Positions 13,001-38,647 of a DNA stretch of 64,000 nucleotides are shown in pieces; position 1 is the first letter of the stretch, and every line of letters begins with the position of its first letter. A program made the position numbers and the translations under genes. The notes under the pieces were generated by a model. The model had not been told where the DNA came from. It made no database searches and saw only the letters and a program-made list of their open reading frames with translations. Origin of the DNA: Xiphias gladius (taxonomy: Eukaryota; Chordata; Actinopteri; Istiophoriformes; Xiphiidae); contig NC_053422.1 of NCBI RefSeq assembly GCF_016859285.1, forward strand, positions 17,963,001 to 18,027,000, read 5' to 3'.

Positions 13001-16000
13001 GAATAAGAAAATCGAAAAACTTTAATGTGCAAAATTGGAAAGGGTAAAGTTTTGGCATTTTTGCTTAAAAATTACTGAAACAATTAATCAGTTTCATGAA
13101 TTCAAAAATTTGCTTGACTTCACTGGTTAATAGCATAATAGATCATGACTTTCCTGCTCCTGGTCAGAGCAGTTGAGCGATGTAAAGACATCACATTGGC
13201 CCATGGGAACTTTTTTATTAATGGACAAAGGAATGTATTGATTTATTGAAAACATCATGAATACTTCCATCAATTCGGAAAATAATTGAGCTGCATTTTT
13301 TCTATATTTCAAAGATCTCATTTCCTCGTCATATCAGCATATTGGCTTCACTTCCTGCTCCCTTATTAGAGATATGGCGACTTAACCCATTCAGCATCAG
13401 TCGGGTTTGTCTTTTTTGGACATGAACTTGTAGTAGTCTATGATTATGTATAGCACAGGAAATTCCCAGGAGTATTAATACAAGTTGGTGATTGCTTTTT
13501 GTTCTTTTGACTGTTTTGAGAGACTTGTGGAGTTTGAGGCTGAGACCTCTGTTGCAGTGGTTGTTACTTACCCTGAAGGATTTCTGAGGCAGTTATATAA
13601 GGGCTTCAGTACTTGTGTGCTCTCCATTAAAGCTCTCTTGAGCTCGCCTTTTTTTTTTTTTTTTTTTTTTAAATGCAGATGGTCAAATGGTTTTTTAGAG
13701 CAGGGCTGGCTACAGAAAGGACTGGGCCTGCAGACATAGAGAGAGAGTTGATGTCACATGCCGCAGAAGAAACACAGGGCTCGGAGAGTTTCTGAGCTGA
13801 GTGCTCAGTCTCCAGGGCGAGCACACTCTGTCATAACCACCTGGCAACCTTTTATTTTTTCCCCATGGCTTATCTGCCTCTCACCTTTTCGCCAACATTT
13901 TGTCTAAGTTGAGCTCTCTCTGTGTGTTTGTTACTTATTTCTGGTTTACAGGGAGACATCCTTACTGTCATCAGACGGGTGGATGAACACTGGATTGAAG
14001 CCAGGCTAGGGGACAGAGTTGGAATTTGCCCTCAGCAGTTTACAGAGGTGAGTTCCCTTTTTTCTTTCTCTCTTGCTTCATTGTTTGAACGTGAGTTGTG
14101 GCCTTTTCAGTGTGATCAAGGTTGACACTTGCCGTTTGGCACTTTGGTCTGATAGTGTAGCTCTAGTAATGAATTGAACCATAGATGTCGTCGCTAGATG
14201 ACATTAATTCCAGGTCACTGCCAGGGCACTACCTTGATTTTCATTCAAGTCTTGGATTCATCCGTAAATGTCACTCCTATGCTGCAAAGTGCTGAGGCAG
14301 AGAGCTAATCTGTGAAGCCCTGCTGTGTCTGCAGCTGCTCATTAGTCTGTGACTGTGGCTTACTCAGGTTTGCGGAGCTTGCTTAGCTAGCTGGCTGTCA
14401 TTTGTTTTCCTCTATACTTTCTGCCTCCAGGAATTAACTTCATCCATGCTGAGGAGAAGTGTATTTGTTCCTACAGTGAGGTTAATGTGGTGGCTCATTC
14501 AGTTCTTCCTCACTTCCCTCACTTGTCATCTGTTTTGCTATAGTTTTTCCCTAAGAGTTCCTCTCCTCTTATTATTCTTCACCTCCTCTTATGCCTCCTT
14601 TTGTCTCCCGCTCACCCGTGTCTTCTCCTAAAGCCCCGCCTCAGTGATGCCCTTCATCTTTTTCTACCTCTTTCATCCTCTACTTTGCTCCTCTCCCCTC
14701 TCCTTTCTGAGCCTGCCTCTCCTCGTGTCGTGCAGCCAGGCGTGAAGACACAGTAATGCTTTCTCTGCTTGGGTGGCATAACAGCACATCACTGTGGGGA
14801 GTGAAAGCATTAACCCTGCCATGCCTGTCTGTCTGCCTGCCTGTCTGTGCAGCTTCTCTCTTAGCACCAGTCAACCCTTCCTGGCTCATTGGCTGGAACT
14901 TATCCTCCTCCCTGCCTGCCTGTCCAACAAGTTGTAGGGGTGAGTGGAGTAGTGATAAGTGGGTGTCTTTAGACAGCCGTTTTGCTGATCAGCAGGAGCA
15001 GAGGTTGACAGGCGCTAGTAGCAGGTAGGAGCGAGGTGGAGAGGATTTTCTTGACTGAGGATTGACAATTCTTTGTGGTAGGATTTATCCAGATTTTCAC
15101 TGTGGTTTCTTGTTATGTATTCATCTCTTTCAGCCAAACTCAGCGGCTGCCAAACTACTAGAGCGAAAGAGTCGGAGGGTGAGTGACTCAGCAGAAATTC
15201 ACCATCGGACTGGGAGCTGGGGTAAAGACAAGGCCACTGACGCATCCAGTAGGACCGCCCATTACGGATTCCCTCAAGCTCCAGCTAAGACACCCATCCT
15301 CAATGCTTTGCCCCTCTCCAACCAGCGGAAACAGCCCGCAGCCACCAGCAGCAACTTTTATCGGACGACCAAAGGAGAGACAACCAACATCGGCACCGTC
15401 AGCAGCTTCAGCCGTCAGGGTCAGCCACGCAACCAGTCTGCGCCCACTGCCGCCCAGGGCCACTCTCACCCCTCCAGAGTGAACTCTCAACGAATCCGAC
15501 GCCAATCTGACACAACACAAAGACACCTGTTACAGGTGAGTCACATGCAAACATACAGTATCCGTCCTAATGCATGCTATACTGATGTGATAAAGTCTCC
15601 TTTTTTTCTAAAATCGCGATTAGATTCCTCTTTCGTAATCTTTGAGCTGAACTGGGTTTGGCTTTGTATTGTTTGCAGTGATTTGTTCAAACAGAAAACA
15701 TGTGGTTGGCAAAAGGCACAGAGGTTTTCTGAGGTGCTAGATGTTTTTATTTGAGTCACTAAGGGTTCAAGTTGTCCCCAGGGGTACAGGGAGGGAACCA
15801 TGACGCTACGGTTAAGGAATGAATGAAAGAGAGGCATCACCCTTGTGTTGGGTGCCGAAAGATTAAGTGGCTCTCATTAAGACAACACAGATGTGGAAAA
15901 GGGCTGGATATGAAAGGACTGAGGACTGTAGGTGAGTGGACCGAAATTCCGAAAGGTCTAGAATCATGAGTCCTGGGACATAAGCCAGGGTTTCCCCTCA

Positions 16001-19000
16001 GAGATGAATAGTAGTCTAACAGGGTGTGTGTCCTTTTTCTTTCTTCAGCTTAGAGAGATAAAGTATTTGAGAGAAATTGAGTAATGTTCATATTCTTAAA
16101 AGGAGAGAAAAGAGAAAAGCTCCTTTACCTTTAAAGTGTTAAAGTGTGAAACACACAGAGGCCCATTTTAAGTACTTCTGTTAACTTCAAGGAAGCACAA
16201 TACCATTGGAATAACTGAGCTGGCCATTACTGTTATTATTTCATCTAAATTAGTCATTACCTAAACACTATGGTCACTAATACTCTTGAAACTAACTGTT
16301 TTTACTGTTTTTCAAAGGTTCCAGAGGCTCTCTGTGGGCTGCCTTTGACATCTACAGATTTAAAAAAAAATCTGATCTCTGATCATAATTTAGGGTCTTT
16401 GGGGCCTAGAATTATGAGGACAGTCTGCTAAATAAAGAATCCACTCTTTGATTCCTGCTGTATATTTTATAGATGGGGCAGAGGGTTCAAAGAGGCTAGT
16501 TCAACTAAGCACTGGGCTTCTCAGTATTCTAAATATGCTTTGATGAGGAGAATCAATAAGATAGAAACACTGTAACAGAGCATGCTGTAAAATACTAAAA
16601 GAATATTAACTTATTTAGTTCTGATCACCTCAGCTAAGACATAACACAGGTTTTAATGTTTCATGTCCTATCAACAAAAACTCTGACCAAGCGAGTGCCT
16701 GAGTGCAGTGTCAACATAAAAGCCTCTGCAAGGTCTAATAATATAACCTGCTGCCAAGTGGCCTGCCCCCTGGGATAATGATTTCCTTTGATTCAGTTCA
16801 AATTTCTAATGCTCTACCCTGCAATTATACGTGTCGGAGCATAAAAATGCTAAACCTCATGAAGACTGGAGAAAAACACGAGAGGAAGGGAGGTAGGGGA
16901 GACTTGAGAAGATAAAAGATAAAAGCAGGAAATAGGAGAGATAAGACAGGAAGAGGAAAGGGTGAGAGGAAATGTTGAAAATGGTGTAGATCTGTGAAGA
17001 GAAACAGAAAACACAATTTGTGAGATGCAAAAAGGCAAAACACAAGAAGTTGGGGGGGTAGATGTAGAGAGTGGGAGGCTTGGAGAGTCCCTCAGTGTGT
17101 CTGCTTATCTCTCTCATGCTGATGATGATGAGTCACTGGTGAAGTTGGTTACATAACAGACCCCTCTCTCCCCTGCCTTCAAACTCCTTCCTCTTCACTA
17201 AGCAGGTAACACTCACTTTCACATCAGTGGGCCAGTAATAGCAGACAAGCCAGGCACTTCCATTTTTAATGGAGCTCGGTCCCCAAACCCGAGGCTGAGC
17301 TCCCCACTGACCAAGCCAGCATGTGTGCTATTCTTAGTGTTGCATCCCATCAGCTCTCACCCCTGGCTCGGCTGTTTTACAGAGAGGTGCAGCTTCCCAC
17401 CAACTGTGGATGAAATAATGTGTACTAGTGTGAATATTGGCAAAGTTATGTAAGAGCAAAATTTAGCATGAAACTGAGCAAAAAGCGAAAACATCTTCAG
17501 ATGCGACATAGGAAAGTTTAATCCCATGACATACCTCACTGGTACATCAAGATACTAGTTAGCACTGTTGGAGAAACGATTAGTGGATTTATTGAATAGT
17601 TGATCCAAAGGAAATAAATCAGTTACTATTTTTCCTTGCATTTTCCACTGTTGTCTGACATTTTATAGACCAAACTATTAGGTGATTAATTGAGATTAAA
17701 TTAATCCGTAAATTACTTAATAGTGAAAATAATCCTTAGTTGCATGTAACAAACTGTGTTTAAACTATTAAAGCCTCATTGGCCAACCACATATGTGTTT
17801 TTACCTATGTTGTCTGATTAGACCTCCTTAAGCCTGCGTGGGCATGTGCAGACTGTGCTTGATTGACATCTGGCTGTGTTGCACCTCTTAGGGTGTACAA
17901 ATTACACCATTATCAATTGAGATTAAATTTGCCTCGCCTGAAAAGTGGACAAGAGCAGGTGGCTGGATCAAGTTGAAACATTTCCATTAGCCTGCTGAGA
18001 ATACACAGTACAGAAAGTTAGATAATATCTCGACTGAATGAGCAGTCGATTCAGCTTTTACCCAATTCATCAAGACGTTTTGTTGAAATCATGATTTGAG
18101 TGGTAGGGTATGAAAATGCAGCATATCTGTGATAATGACATGACATTTTATTATCCTGGAATATATAAATTCAAAACACCAATTAATAGTCAAAATATCC
18201 TCACAATTCTACACATGCACAGGGAGAGGAAAAGCAGGAATACAGGGTGTTTGTTTCCTTCATTGATAATTCATATGGCACAATTACACTGTTTTGGCTT
18301 CGGACATCGGTTTGTACAGATGTTATTTCTTCCCATTATGCCTGTTTTTGTGTTGCTTCACAGCAATTAAAAACCAAAGAGCTTCTTTTTTTTTTTTTTT
18401 GTATCTTGAATATTTGGAATGAATTTATTCAGCCTCTCTGGGCATTTCGGGCATTTCCCATCATGCCCCGAGGTCTTGATATTCGTTGGGAGAACAGCTA
18501 CGGAAAACTGCAGCTGCCTCCATCTCGTGAGGTTGTTGTTGATGTCAGCTAAACGGCAATGTGAGTCGGGATCAAGTCGGACAGAAATCGGGGGGGAAAA
18601 AAACAAAAACAAAACACCAATCATGCTTTGTGGGGTGATTGCTGGAGGATGATTCAGTGCAGGCCTGGCTATTCTCGAATGAGCCCGTCGCTACAATTTA
18701 ATGGGGATGGGTGGCATAATGTGATTTCCAGCAGAGCTCCAGCCAACTTCAGCCTGAATAGAGGTGTAATTAGCCAGAGTAATGAAAACACCTGTGCGGG
18801 TGTGCAGGGCCTTTACATCAGTAATTAACTCTGGCACATTTTCACTTTCTGTTCATCTCACTTTCTGTACAGTGGGTATATCCCTCTGTACAGCGCCCAC
18901 AGGCCAGTGTTAAAGCTTTAAGTAGTGGAAGTAGTTGAGTGGTAGTGCTGTAAATAGCAGCAAGCAAATGGAGATGTCACTGAGAAAAAGTTATTTCCAC

Positions 19001-22000
19001 CTCTCTGTAATGATAATAACAAAAAACATAATGTTTGGGGGGGGGGTTGTTTGGCCAAAAGAGAAAACAAAAAGTATATAATAAAGATCTTACTAAAAGG
19101 CCCACTTCAGTTTAGTAGTTGAGTAGTTAAGGATTAAGCTTCATACTATGTCATCAATGGTTGTGAGACACACCTCAGTGTCACTCCCTACTTGTCACTG
19201 GCTTTACCAGGCTCGACTCACAGCCTGCTGACTTCCAGCCTGTCAGAGTTTCGGGGCTCTCAGCTTTAAAAGGTGAAGCTGGGATATATGGAGTCACAAG
19301 GCAAAAGAAGTCTGTCATGCCATTATGTGTATATTTTACGGTAACTGTATTTTACGTGGCTGATAATGGATACATCATGATGTCTATACAGCATATCAAA
19401 AGAAATTTCAAGGAAAAAACCCGAATAAATGAACAGGGAAACAAAGAGAATGCATATGCTTCCTCATAAATGCCATTAAGAGATCCCTTCCTAAAATGCT
19501 TCCAATGGAAGTGATGGGAGACAAAATGCACAGTCCTCGTTTTGGAATATATTGGATGGATGACCATGAAATTCTGTACACATGTTAATTTACCACGTAT
19601 TAATGTAGGGAATAGTTTGTTGTAACTTTGGTAATCTTCTTGACTTTAGTGCCATCAACAGGTGAAAATTTTATTTTCTCAAATACTTTGACCAAATACC
19701 TGCAAAACTAATGGCATTCCCATCTGCCTCAGCTGTACTTTTTATTTACATTTACATGCTAACATGCTAAACAAAGACAGTGAACATGCTAAACATTATA
19801 CCTGATAAATGTCAGCATGCCAAATTACCTCATAGAGCCACTAACATGGCTGTAGACTCGTTTTCATATCTTGGTAAATAATGTGCAATATGATGATAAT
19901 TTTGAAACCATCCTATTACAGAGTGAGAAGAGGATGAGCAGTGAGCTTCCCCCCACCATCTCTATGGCTCTGGTAAACCCCCAAATGTCATCTGCCCCTG
20001 CCGAGAGCAAAAACTGCTCCACGCAGCAGCTTTCCATCAGTGTGTGAGTCACTGTTTTAAACATATTATTGGGATAATAATGTAGGGTCACGGGTGCTAG
20101 ATATGAACAGAAAAAGGACCAAGAAAACGTCAAATACCTTTTAAAAAAGACAGCATAATCTGGATATATTTTATAAAAAGTGTGGTAGTAACGTAGACAA
20201 ATCCTCTGTGTGACTCCTCAGGTGTGCCGTCCTGTACTCTTACAAACCACGACGGCCAGAGGAGCTGGAGCTGAGGAAAGGAGAGATGGTGGGAGTGTAT
20301 GGAAAGTTCAAAGAAGGCTGGCTGCGTGGATTGTCACTCAGAACGGGCAAAGTGGGTATTTTGCCCAGCAACTACATCACGCCTGTGCTCAGGTGAGAGG
20401 CTGTGATGGCGCACTGGAGAAAGTGGGAGCTAAATGAAATTTGGATTAAGACAGTAATTTAATGGGGGCATGTCATCATGCACGCATTTCAGTTATTCAT
20501 GAAATAGGAATATAACACTATGTAACAGAGGCTGGTGCTTGGTTCAAATAAACTTTCTTTACGGTATGATGAGGTACTTTAGTTTTTACTAATGTGTCTC
20601 ACTGCCTCACTGCAGAACCTCAGCCAGACTCCTGGAGACCAAAGCAGCTAATCTGTCCTCACAGTACAACACAGTTGCTGGAAAGAAACCTACCGCTGCC
20701 AAGAATCCTGCTGTGGTCCTCGCTCTTGATAGGGTGAACACTGATGGAGCAATATACTCGACAGGACAGGTCCCTTCTGTGCCAAACGGATCCCAGCATG
20801 CAATGTCATCCACTTGCACTGGAAAACCTAGCTTCTATGGGGGTTCACAAGGCTGGGACACTGTGAGGCGTATCTTTAACCCTCATAGAGGTGAGTGTTA
20901 AACAAACACATTTGTCCTCTAATATCTTGATTAAATTAGAGATTTCCCCATGTTCTTAAAGAATGTCTTTTAAATGTTTTTTCAGGCTCAAAGCATTTCT
21001 CCCATACGTCCACTTTGAACGTCCCGTCCAACTCTCAGCACTTTGCACAAGTTCAGGCGTCTGGCTACTCACCTGCCATGCAGAGGAAGAAAAACAGCAG
21101 CATCCTGTCCAACTCTGGCAGACCGCTGGGATGGATGACTGAGCCAGCAGCACCCTCTGCTGCTGGAGTCCTGAAGGAAAGGGACTCCACTGCCACACAT
21201 GAGGCAACATTTCATCCAGATAGACAGCCAACCAATGGGCCTCACTCCATTCTTGTCAGACCTGACTCACACAGGAACAATACAGTCAAGGTAATGTCAT
21301 ACTGATGATCTCTCGGGTGTTATGTGCTTAGTATGCATTGTTCTTAAACTAAATATCTTCCTTTGATGACTGTCTCCTAGCCTGCAAAGTCAGTGCGATT
21401 CCTCACAGATGAAGACTCCCCTCCTCCAAGGCCTCGGACCTCCTCCTGGTCCTCAGGAAATCAGGTCCCTTCCAACTGCCGACCAGGCCTCCCTCTGTTA
21501 GAAGTTTGGGCCCCATCCCTCACCTTGGGACGAGATGGACCAGGGATCATTCTCAAAGAAGGAAAAGCCCCTATTCTCAGGAAAGGCTTCGAAACACCCA
21601 TGTCAGACCTAAATTCTAACCCACAAAAACCAATATCGTCACAGCCGTCGCTGTCAGCTGTATCAGCTCAGTTCAGCCCCAGCAGGTACGTTGCATTGTT
21701 GTGTTTGCTCTTGAAAATAAAGAGCAGCGATTGATTATCAGACAGACAAGGTAGACTTGAAAAATTGTTCTTATTTGATGGACTGGACAAAAGCCTCTTG
21801 CATTTTTTTCTTTTTCTTTTTTTTTTTCTCCAGACACAGAGTGACTACAACGCATTTAGCCCAGTCGGACTCCGAGCTCAGTCTGCTTCAAGGAGAGCTC
21901 GTCCTCGTCCACAGACCTCGAGCCGACGGACGTGTTCTGGTTACTCAGGAGAGCAGTGGGCAGACAGGCTTGTTCCACAGCAGTGTTCTTCAAGCCCTTG

Positions 22001-22014
22001 AGAGGCTCAGCTGA
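10054..22014 (+). CDS. sh3rf2: SH3RF-family RING/SH3 scaffold E3 ligase (SH3RF2-like)
   Basis: Ten coding exons join in phase into 861 aa: 10054-10485, 12386-12682, 13952-14047, 15134-15535, 19922-20043, 20222-20392, 20616-20890, 20986-21290, 21381-21685, 21834-22014. Residues 34-74 form a complete C3HC4 RING (Cys34, 37, 50, His52, Cys55, 58, 71, 74), followed by the family signature [11 protein letters not shown], which is closer to SH3RF2 than to SH3RF1 or SH3RF3. SH3-2 (about 218-276, CRALYNF) and SH3-3 (about 451-507, VLYSY and GWLRG) look intact. The first SH3 (exon 2) and the fourth (last exon) are degenerate. KSVRF at 703-707 matches a PP1-docking RVxF motif, as in mammalian SH3RF2/PPP1R39. 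The family acts as a cytosolic E3 ligase and JNK-pathway scaffold. ATG 10054 is the only in-frame start after the acceptor. The paralogue is less certain than the family, because a fourth SH3 is unexpected for SH3RF2. Confidence 0.88.
12925..13100. repeat. Dispersed fish repeat B, partial inverted copy
   Basis: In an sh3rf2 intron. Words such as 'aacagtccaaaatccaaagatg' and 'attactgaaacaattaatcag' correspond to the reverse complement of the 5265-5645 repeat. Only part of the element is recognisable. Confidence 0.55.
13650..13670. repeat. Poly(T) tract
   Basis: About 21 consecutive T in an sh3rf2 intron. Confidence 0.9.
17565..17745. repeat. Dispersed fish repeat B, short copy
   Basis: Only the terminal arms remain: 'acgattagtggatttattgaatagttgat' at one end and 'taatccgtaaattacttaatagtgaaaataatc' followed by 'agttgca' at the other. 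The central part is largely lost. Confidence 0.6.
19545..19865. repeat. Dispersed fish repeat A, copy 2
   Basis: Collinear with 1751-2160: 'atattggatggatgaccatgaa', 'accaaatacctgcaaaact', 'cctcagctgtact', 'acatgctaacatgctaaac'. It ends about 55 bp before coding exon 5 of sh3rf2, so it lies close to the branch-point region of that acceptor. Confidence 0.75.
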
Positions 22015-22436
22015 CTGTGTAGTACTACTGTAGTAGTGTATATTTCTATATTCCATTTGTTCAAACTGCCAAATGACCTGACTGACCTGCTGAACAACAA
22101 GAAGCATGTTGAGGTCCAAAGGTTAATGCTGCCACATGACAATCCTATGAAGGAGGTGTTTTTTTTGTCCTGAGTGCATATGAGAGTGTAATTAAATTCT
22201 CCAGAGATATATTTTGTGTCCTTCAACGTTTGTGCATGTTTGTGACACATGTACTATTATAACATTTTGCACAAAAACCCACCTAATGACTGTTCCTTGT
22301 TTACATATATCTTGTTGAATAACCCATGTTACACACATTGGTGAGTGCCTTTGTCAAAACCCACAAAGAAAACAAATTATATTTAAATATATTTAGAGAA
22401 ATTCTGATGTAAAATATCTGTACTGCTTATTGTGGT

Positions 22437-22442
22437 AATAAA
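22437..22442 (+). terminator. sh3rf2 polyadenylation signal
   Basis: The first canonical AATAAA downstream of the TGA at 22012-22014. It implies a 3' UTR of about 440 nt (22015 to about 22460). Confidence 0.6.
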
Positions 22443-23879
22443 CTGTACCTGCAGATCGTTAGCAGTTTGGGGTCTTACTTCAGGAGCACAATATAATCCT
22501 TTGACTAACGTCTGTGCTGTAATGGAGAAATCTTTGCTTAAATGCAAAAGTCCTGTGTTTGAAACGTTCTGCAATTTAAAAAATAGATAGCAGCAAAACG
22601 TGTGTAAAATGTGAAACTAAGCCTGTGTACTCTTGCAGCACGTTAAAATAGTCATGCAATAACTACAGTATTTCAGTACTGCAGCTGAGTTAACTGCTCC
22701 ATATTATCTTTCGGAGTTACCCTACATTCTACGTGTATAACCTTATTCTGCATCCTGTGGTCACACCCATCAGCAAGGCTGGATTACCTACAACCCAAAG
22801 GGCCTACTACTTCACTGTGTGTCAGCTGGTTTTTGGCTGTTCAAATATGTAGAAAAAATATTGGAAATATGCACAACTAAAGCACAGTATCAGTTAGTAT
22901 GATAAAGGGCTTAAGATGGGTTTGCCCTTTTTGTCTGGAAGAGGGTCCCTGTGTCAATATTACATCCTGACCTGGATTTTTGAGGCTTATAACTATCAAT
23001 ATTGGAGAATGAAAAAAAAAAAGCCATAACAATTAATGTCAATATTTATTTGATCACATAAACATGTAATATACATTTTTGTTATTATAGAGTTGAAAAA
23101 AAGAACTTTGGAAAAACCATGGAATGAAGACACTGTTCCCGAATGACCTCAAGCATTTTTTGGGGGGTTTCTTTACCTTGTTGATACTGATCTGCAGACA
23201 AAGCTAATAATGGTTTGGCTGATTTTATAATCGGCTTCCTTATCAGCCTAGGACTAGTCATAATCTAGTTTTAAGACCTTCAATATTTCAGTATTATGCA
23301 CATAGAGTTTGTGCCAAGTCAATATGTGTGTAAGGTAGTGCTCTATCACAGGAATGACATACACAGTGCATAGCGAATCTGAGGAATCGGGGGGCTTAAA
23401 GGGGGCCCCCAGCAGGTTTATCTGGTCATCAGGTTTATGTACATGTAGGGGAGTTTTGTACTTGGACTTTCTGTACTTTTATTCCACTTCCCTGAACTCA
23501 AGGCTGGATTACCAACTGGGCTGGGCAGGCAACTGCCCAGGGGGCCCAAGACCTCTATAAGGCCTATTATTTGGGTCTACACAATTTGATTAACTACAAA
23601 TTTGTTAGAAATTTGCAGCACTTGAAGAACAATATCCACTATAGACAGGTCCTGCATCCTCCATTTTGTGGCCAATTTCTTATAGAGGTACTATGTCAAA
23701 ATCTAGATTTTAGACATTATCTTTTTAATTTTTATTGAAAAAATTAGTGTTTGTTGTGTTTTATCAAAGTGCTTGATTTTTTTCTGTTAAGTAATTACCA
23801 CAGAAAACCTTAGGAGAGGTAGTACTATTCCATCATAGAAGTACTGTAGGGCTTTAAAAAAAATATATTTTCAATATCA

Positions 23880-24185
23880 ATACATCCAACACTTGTTTTC
23901 TTTAATAAGCAATTGATTGCTCAGTTTCTAAAAATGTCAGAAAAAAGCCCATTATTCCCTGAAGCCAAAGTTAACATTTTCTAATTGCTTTTTTTCCCCT
24001 CTGACCACCAGTCAAAATCCCCAAACTCTATGTTTATTCTCAAAGAAAATTAGGGTAAGCAAGTAAATGCGAGAAGCAGTTACCAGTGAATTTTTGGCAT
24101 TTTTGCAGTTAAAGAAGAGACTTAAATGATTAATTGAAAATTGTTGCTAATTAATTTTCCATAAATTTAACTAATCAATTAATCA
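23880..24185. repeat. Dispersed fish repeat B, inverted copy
   Basis: Reverse-orientation match to 5265-5645: 'tttttggcatttttgcagttaaag', 'atgattaattgaaaattgttgctaattaatttt' and 'taactaatcaattaatcag'. Confidence 0.65.
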
Positions 24186-24239
24186 GCTGTTTGTTTTCTG
24201 GGTGCCTGGAGAAATAATGAAACTCATGGGCAATTTTAT

Positions 24240-25245
24240 CCATTTGTAATGAAATCTACAACTCAAAATGTACAAGAAGTGAAGGGGACTCAATCCTTTA
24301 TGAAGCCAAATATACATTTACTGTAGCACTTAGGCAATTCAGTGCAGGCATGTTTTGGGTTCAGCCTGAAGTGTTCAATTTGTGTCTCATCAGACCAGAT
24401 CATCTTTTTCCTCATGTTCTCAGAGTCCTTTGAATGCCATTTGGTTAACACCAAGCAGGCTGTCATATGCCTCAAAGTGGTTTTGGTCTCGCCGGTCTAC
24501 CATAAAGGCCATATTGATGGGAGTACTGCTGAGATGGTCATCCTTCTGGCAGCGTCTCCCATCTCTGCGGAGGCCTTTTGAACCTCTGCTAAAGTGACTA
24601 TTGGGTTCCCGGTCACGTCCCTGACCAGGGTCTTTCTTGGCTGGTTACACAGTTTGGCTGGACAGCCAACTGTAGGAAGAGTCTTGGTGGTTCCAAACGT
24701 CTTCCATTTCACAATTATTGAGTCACTGTACTTCTGGGAACACTCAAAGTTTTAGAAATGGTTTTATACCTTTCCTCTGATCTATGCCTCACCACAGTTT
24801 TGTTGCAGAGATCTAATGCACACTCCTTGGACTTCATGGCTTGGTTTTTGTCTTGACATGCAGTGTGAATTGTGGGACTTTATATACACAGGTGCGTACC
24901 TTTCTAAATTATTTCCAATCAATTCAATTTGCCAAAGATGGACTCCCATCAAGTTCTAGACACATCTCAAGGATACTTAAAGCAAACAGGACACAGCTGA
25001 CCACAATTTGGAGCACAACAGCAAAGGGTCTTAATGCTTTTGTAAATTGGAGATTTCAGTTTCTGATTTTTATTAAATTCGCAAATATTTCTTCGCAAAA
25101 ACACCTTTTCACTTGTCATTACGGGTTATTTGGTGTAGACTTATTTGCAAAAACGGCAAATGTGTCCATTTTAAATTAAATCTACAGCACAGCAAAGTGT
25201 GCAAAAGGGAAGGGGCTTGAATACTTTCTGAAGCCACTCTATGTT
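24240..25245 (-). mobile_element. Truncated Tc1/mariner element
   Basis: The right end (about 25170-25245) has the fish Tc1 end signature, read here as 'aaggggcttgaatactttctgaagcc'. A related block lies at 24280-24306 ('gaaggggactcaatcc' then 'ttatgaagcc'), but in direct rather than inverted orientation. Between them, the minus strand encodes the front half of a Tc1 transposase only. The element is therefore broken, and the left block probably comes from a second, abutting copy. Confidence 0.7.
24290..24712 (-). pseudogene. Tc1-like transposase fragment
   Basis: Two minus-strand pieces in different frames are recognisable. 24712-24497 carries FGTTKTLPTVGCPAKL and NPIVTLAEVQ, the N-terminal helix-turn-helix region of Tc1 transposases. 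24475-24290 carries MIWSDETQIEHF, the first catalytic Asp region. The catalytic region with the second Asp and the Glu is missing. Inactive. Confidence 0.8.
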
Positions 25246-25339
25246 GTTACTGTCCACCTCTGCCTATGTGTGTCCCTAATACATATTCGTTTTAGTACTG
25301 TACACTGCAGCACTTACAGTAACCAGCCAGCTGAAGACA

Positions 25340-25529
25340 CCCACCTTCCCCTGCACGCATGCGCAGACTGACAGACCTGACAACAATCTATCGGATGAGA
25401 GCCTTTCATGATATGGGCACAACGCTGGCATTTATATTCTTCGGATAACGTAGCGTCGAATGAACAAAGCCTTACACACCTTTCATTGTCCTTACACGCA
25501 TATTACAATCTCCTTCCTGCACTCTCACT
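25340..25529 (+). promoter_or_regulatory. kif3a promoter and 5' UTR
   Basis: Immediately upstream of the kif3a ATG. ACGCATGCGCAG at 25355-25366 closely resembles the palindromic NRF1 site. No TATA box is evident, as is usual for a housekeeping-type ciliary gene. The first coding exon is only two codons long (ATG CCG, then GTAAGT). Confidence 0.55.

Positions 25530-38647
<13,118 letters not shown>

Larger units (their letters stand above)
15536..19921 (+). other. Longest sh3rf2 intron
   Basis: 4.4 kb between coding exons 4 and 5, with GTGAGT donor and TATTACAG acceptor. Apart from two dispersed repeats near 17.6 and 19.6 kb, I see only unique AT-rich DNA, with no coding exon or RNA gene. Confidence 0.7.
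22460..25290. other. Repeat-rich gap between sh3rf2 and kif3a
   Basis: No host gene is supported here. The gap contains a repeat B copy, a broken Tc1 element, and two stretches with related wording ('aaggctggattac' near 22778 and 23502) that suggest another dispersed repeat. Confidence 0.65.

Noticed and set aside
15062..15754. 230-codon open frame as a separate gene
   Set aside because: Only 15134-15535 is coding (sh3rf2 exon 4); the rest is readthrough into flanking introns.
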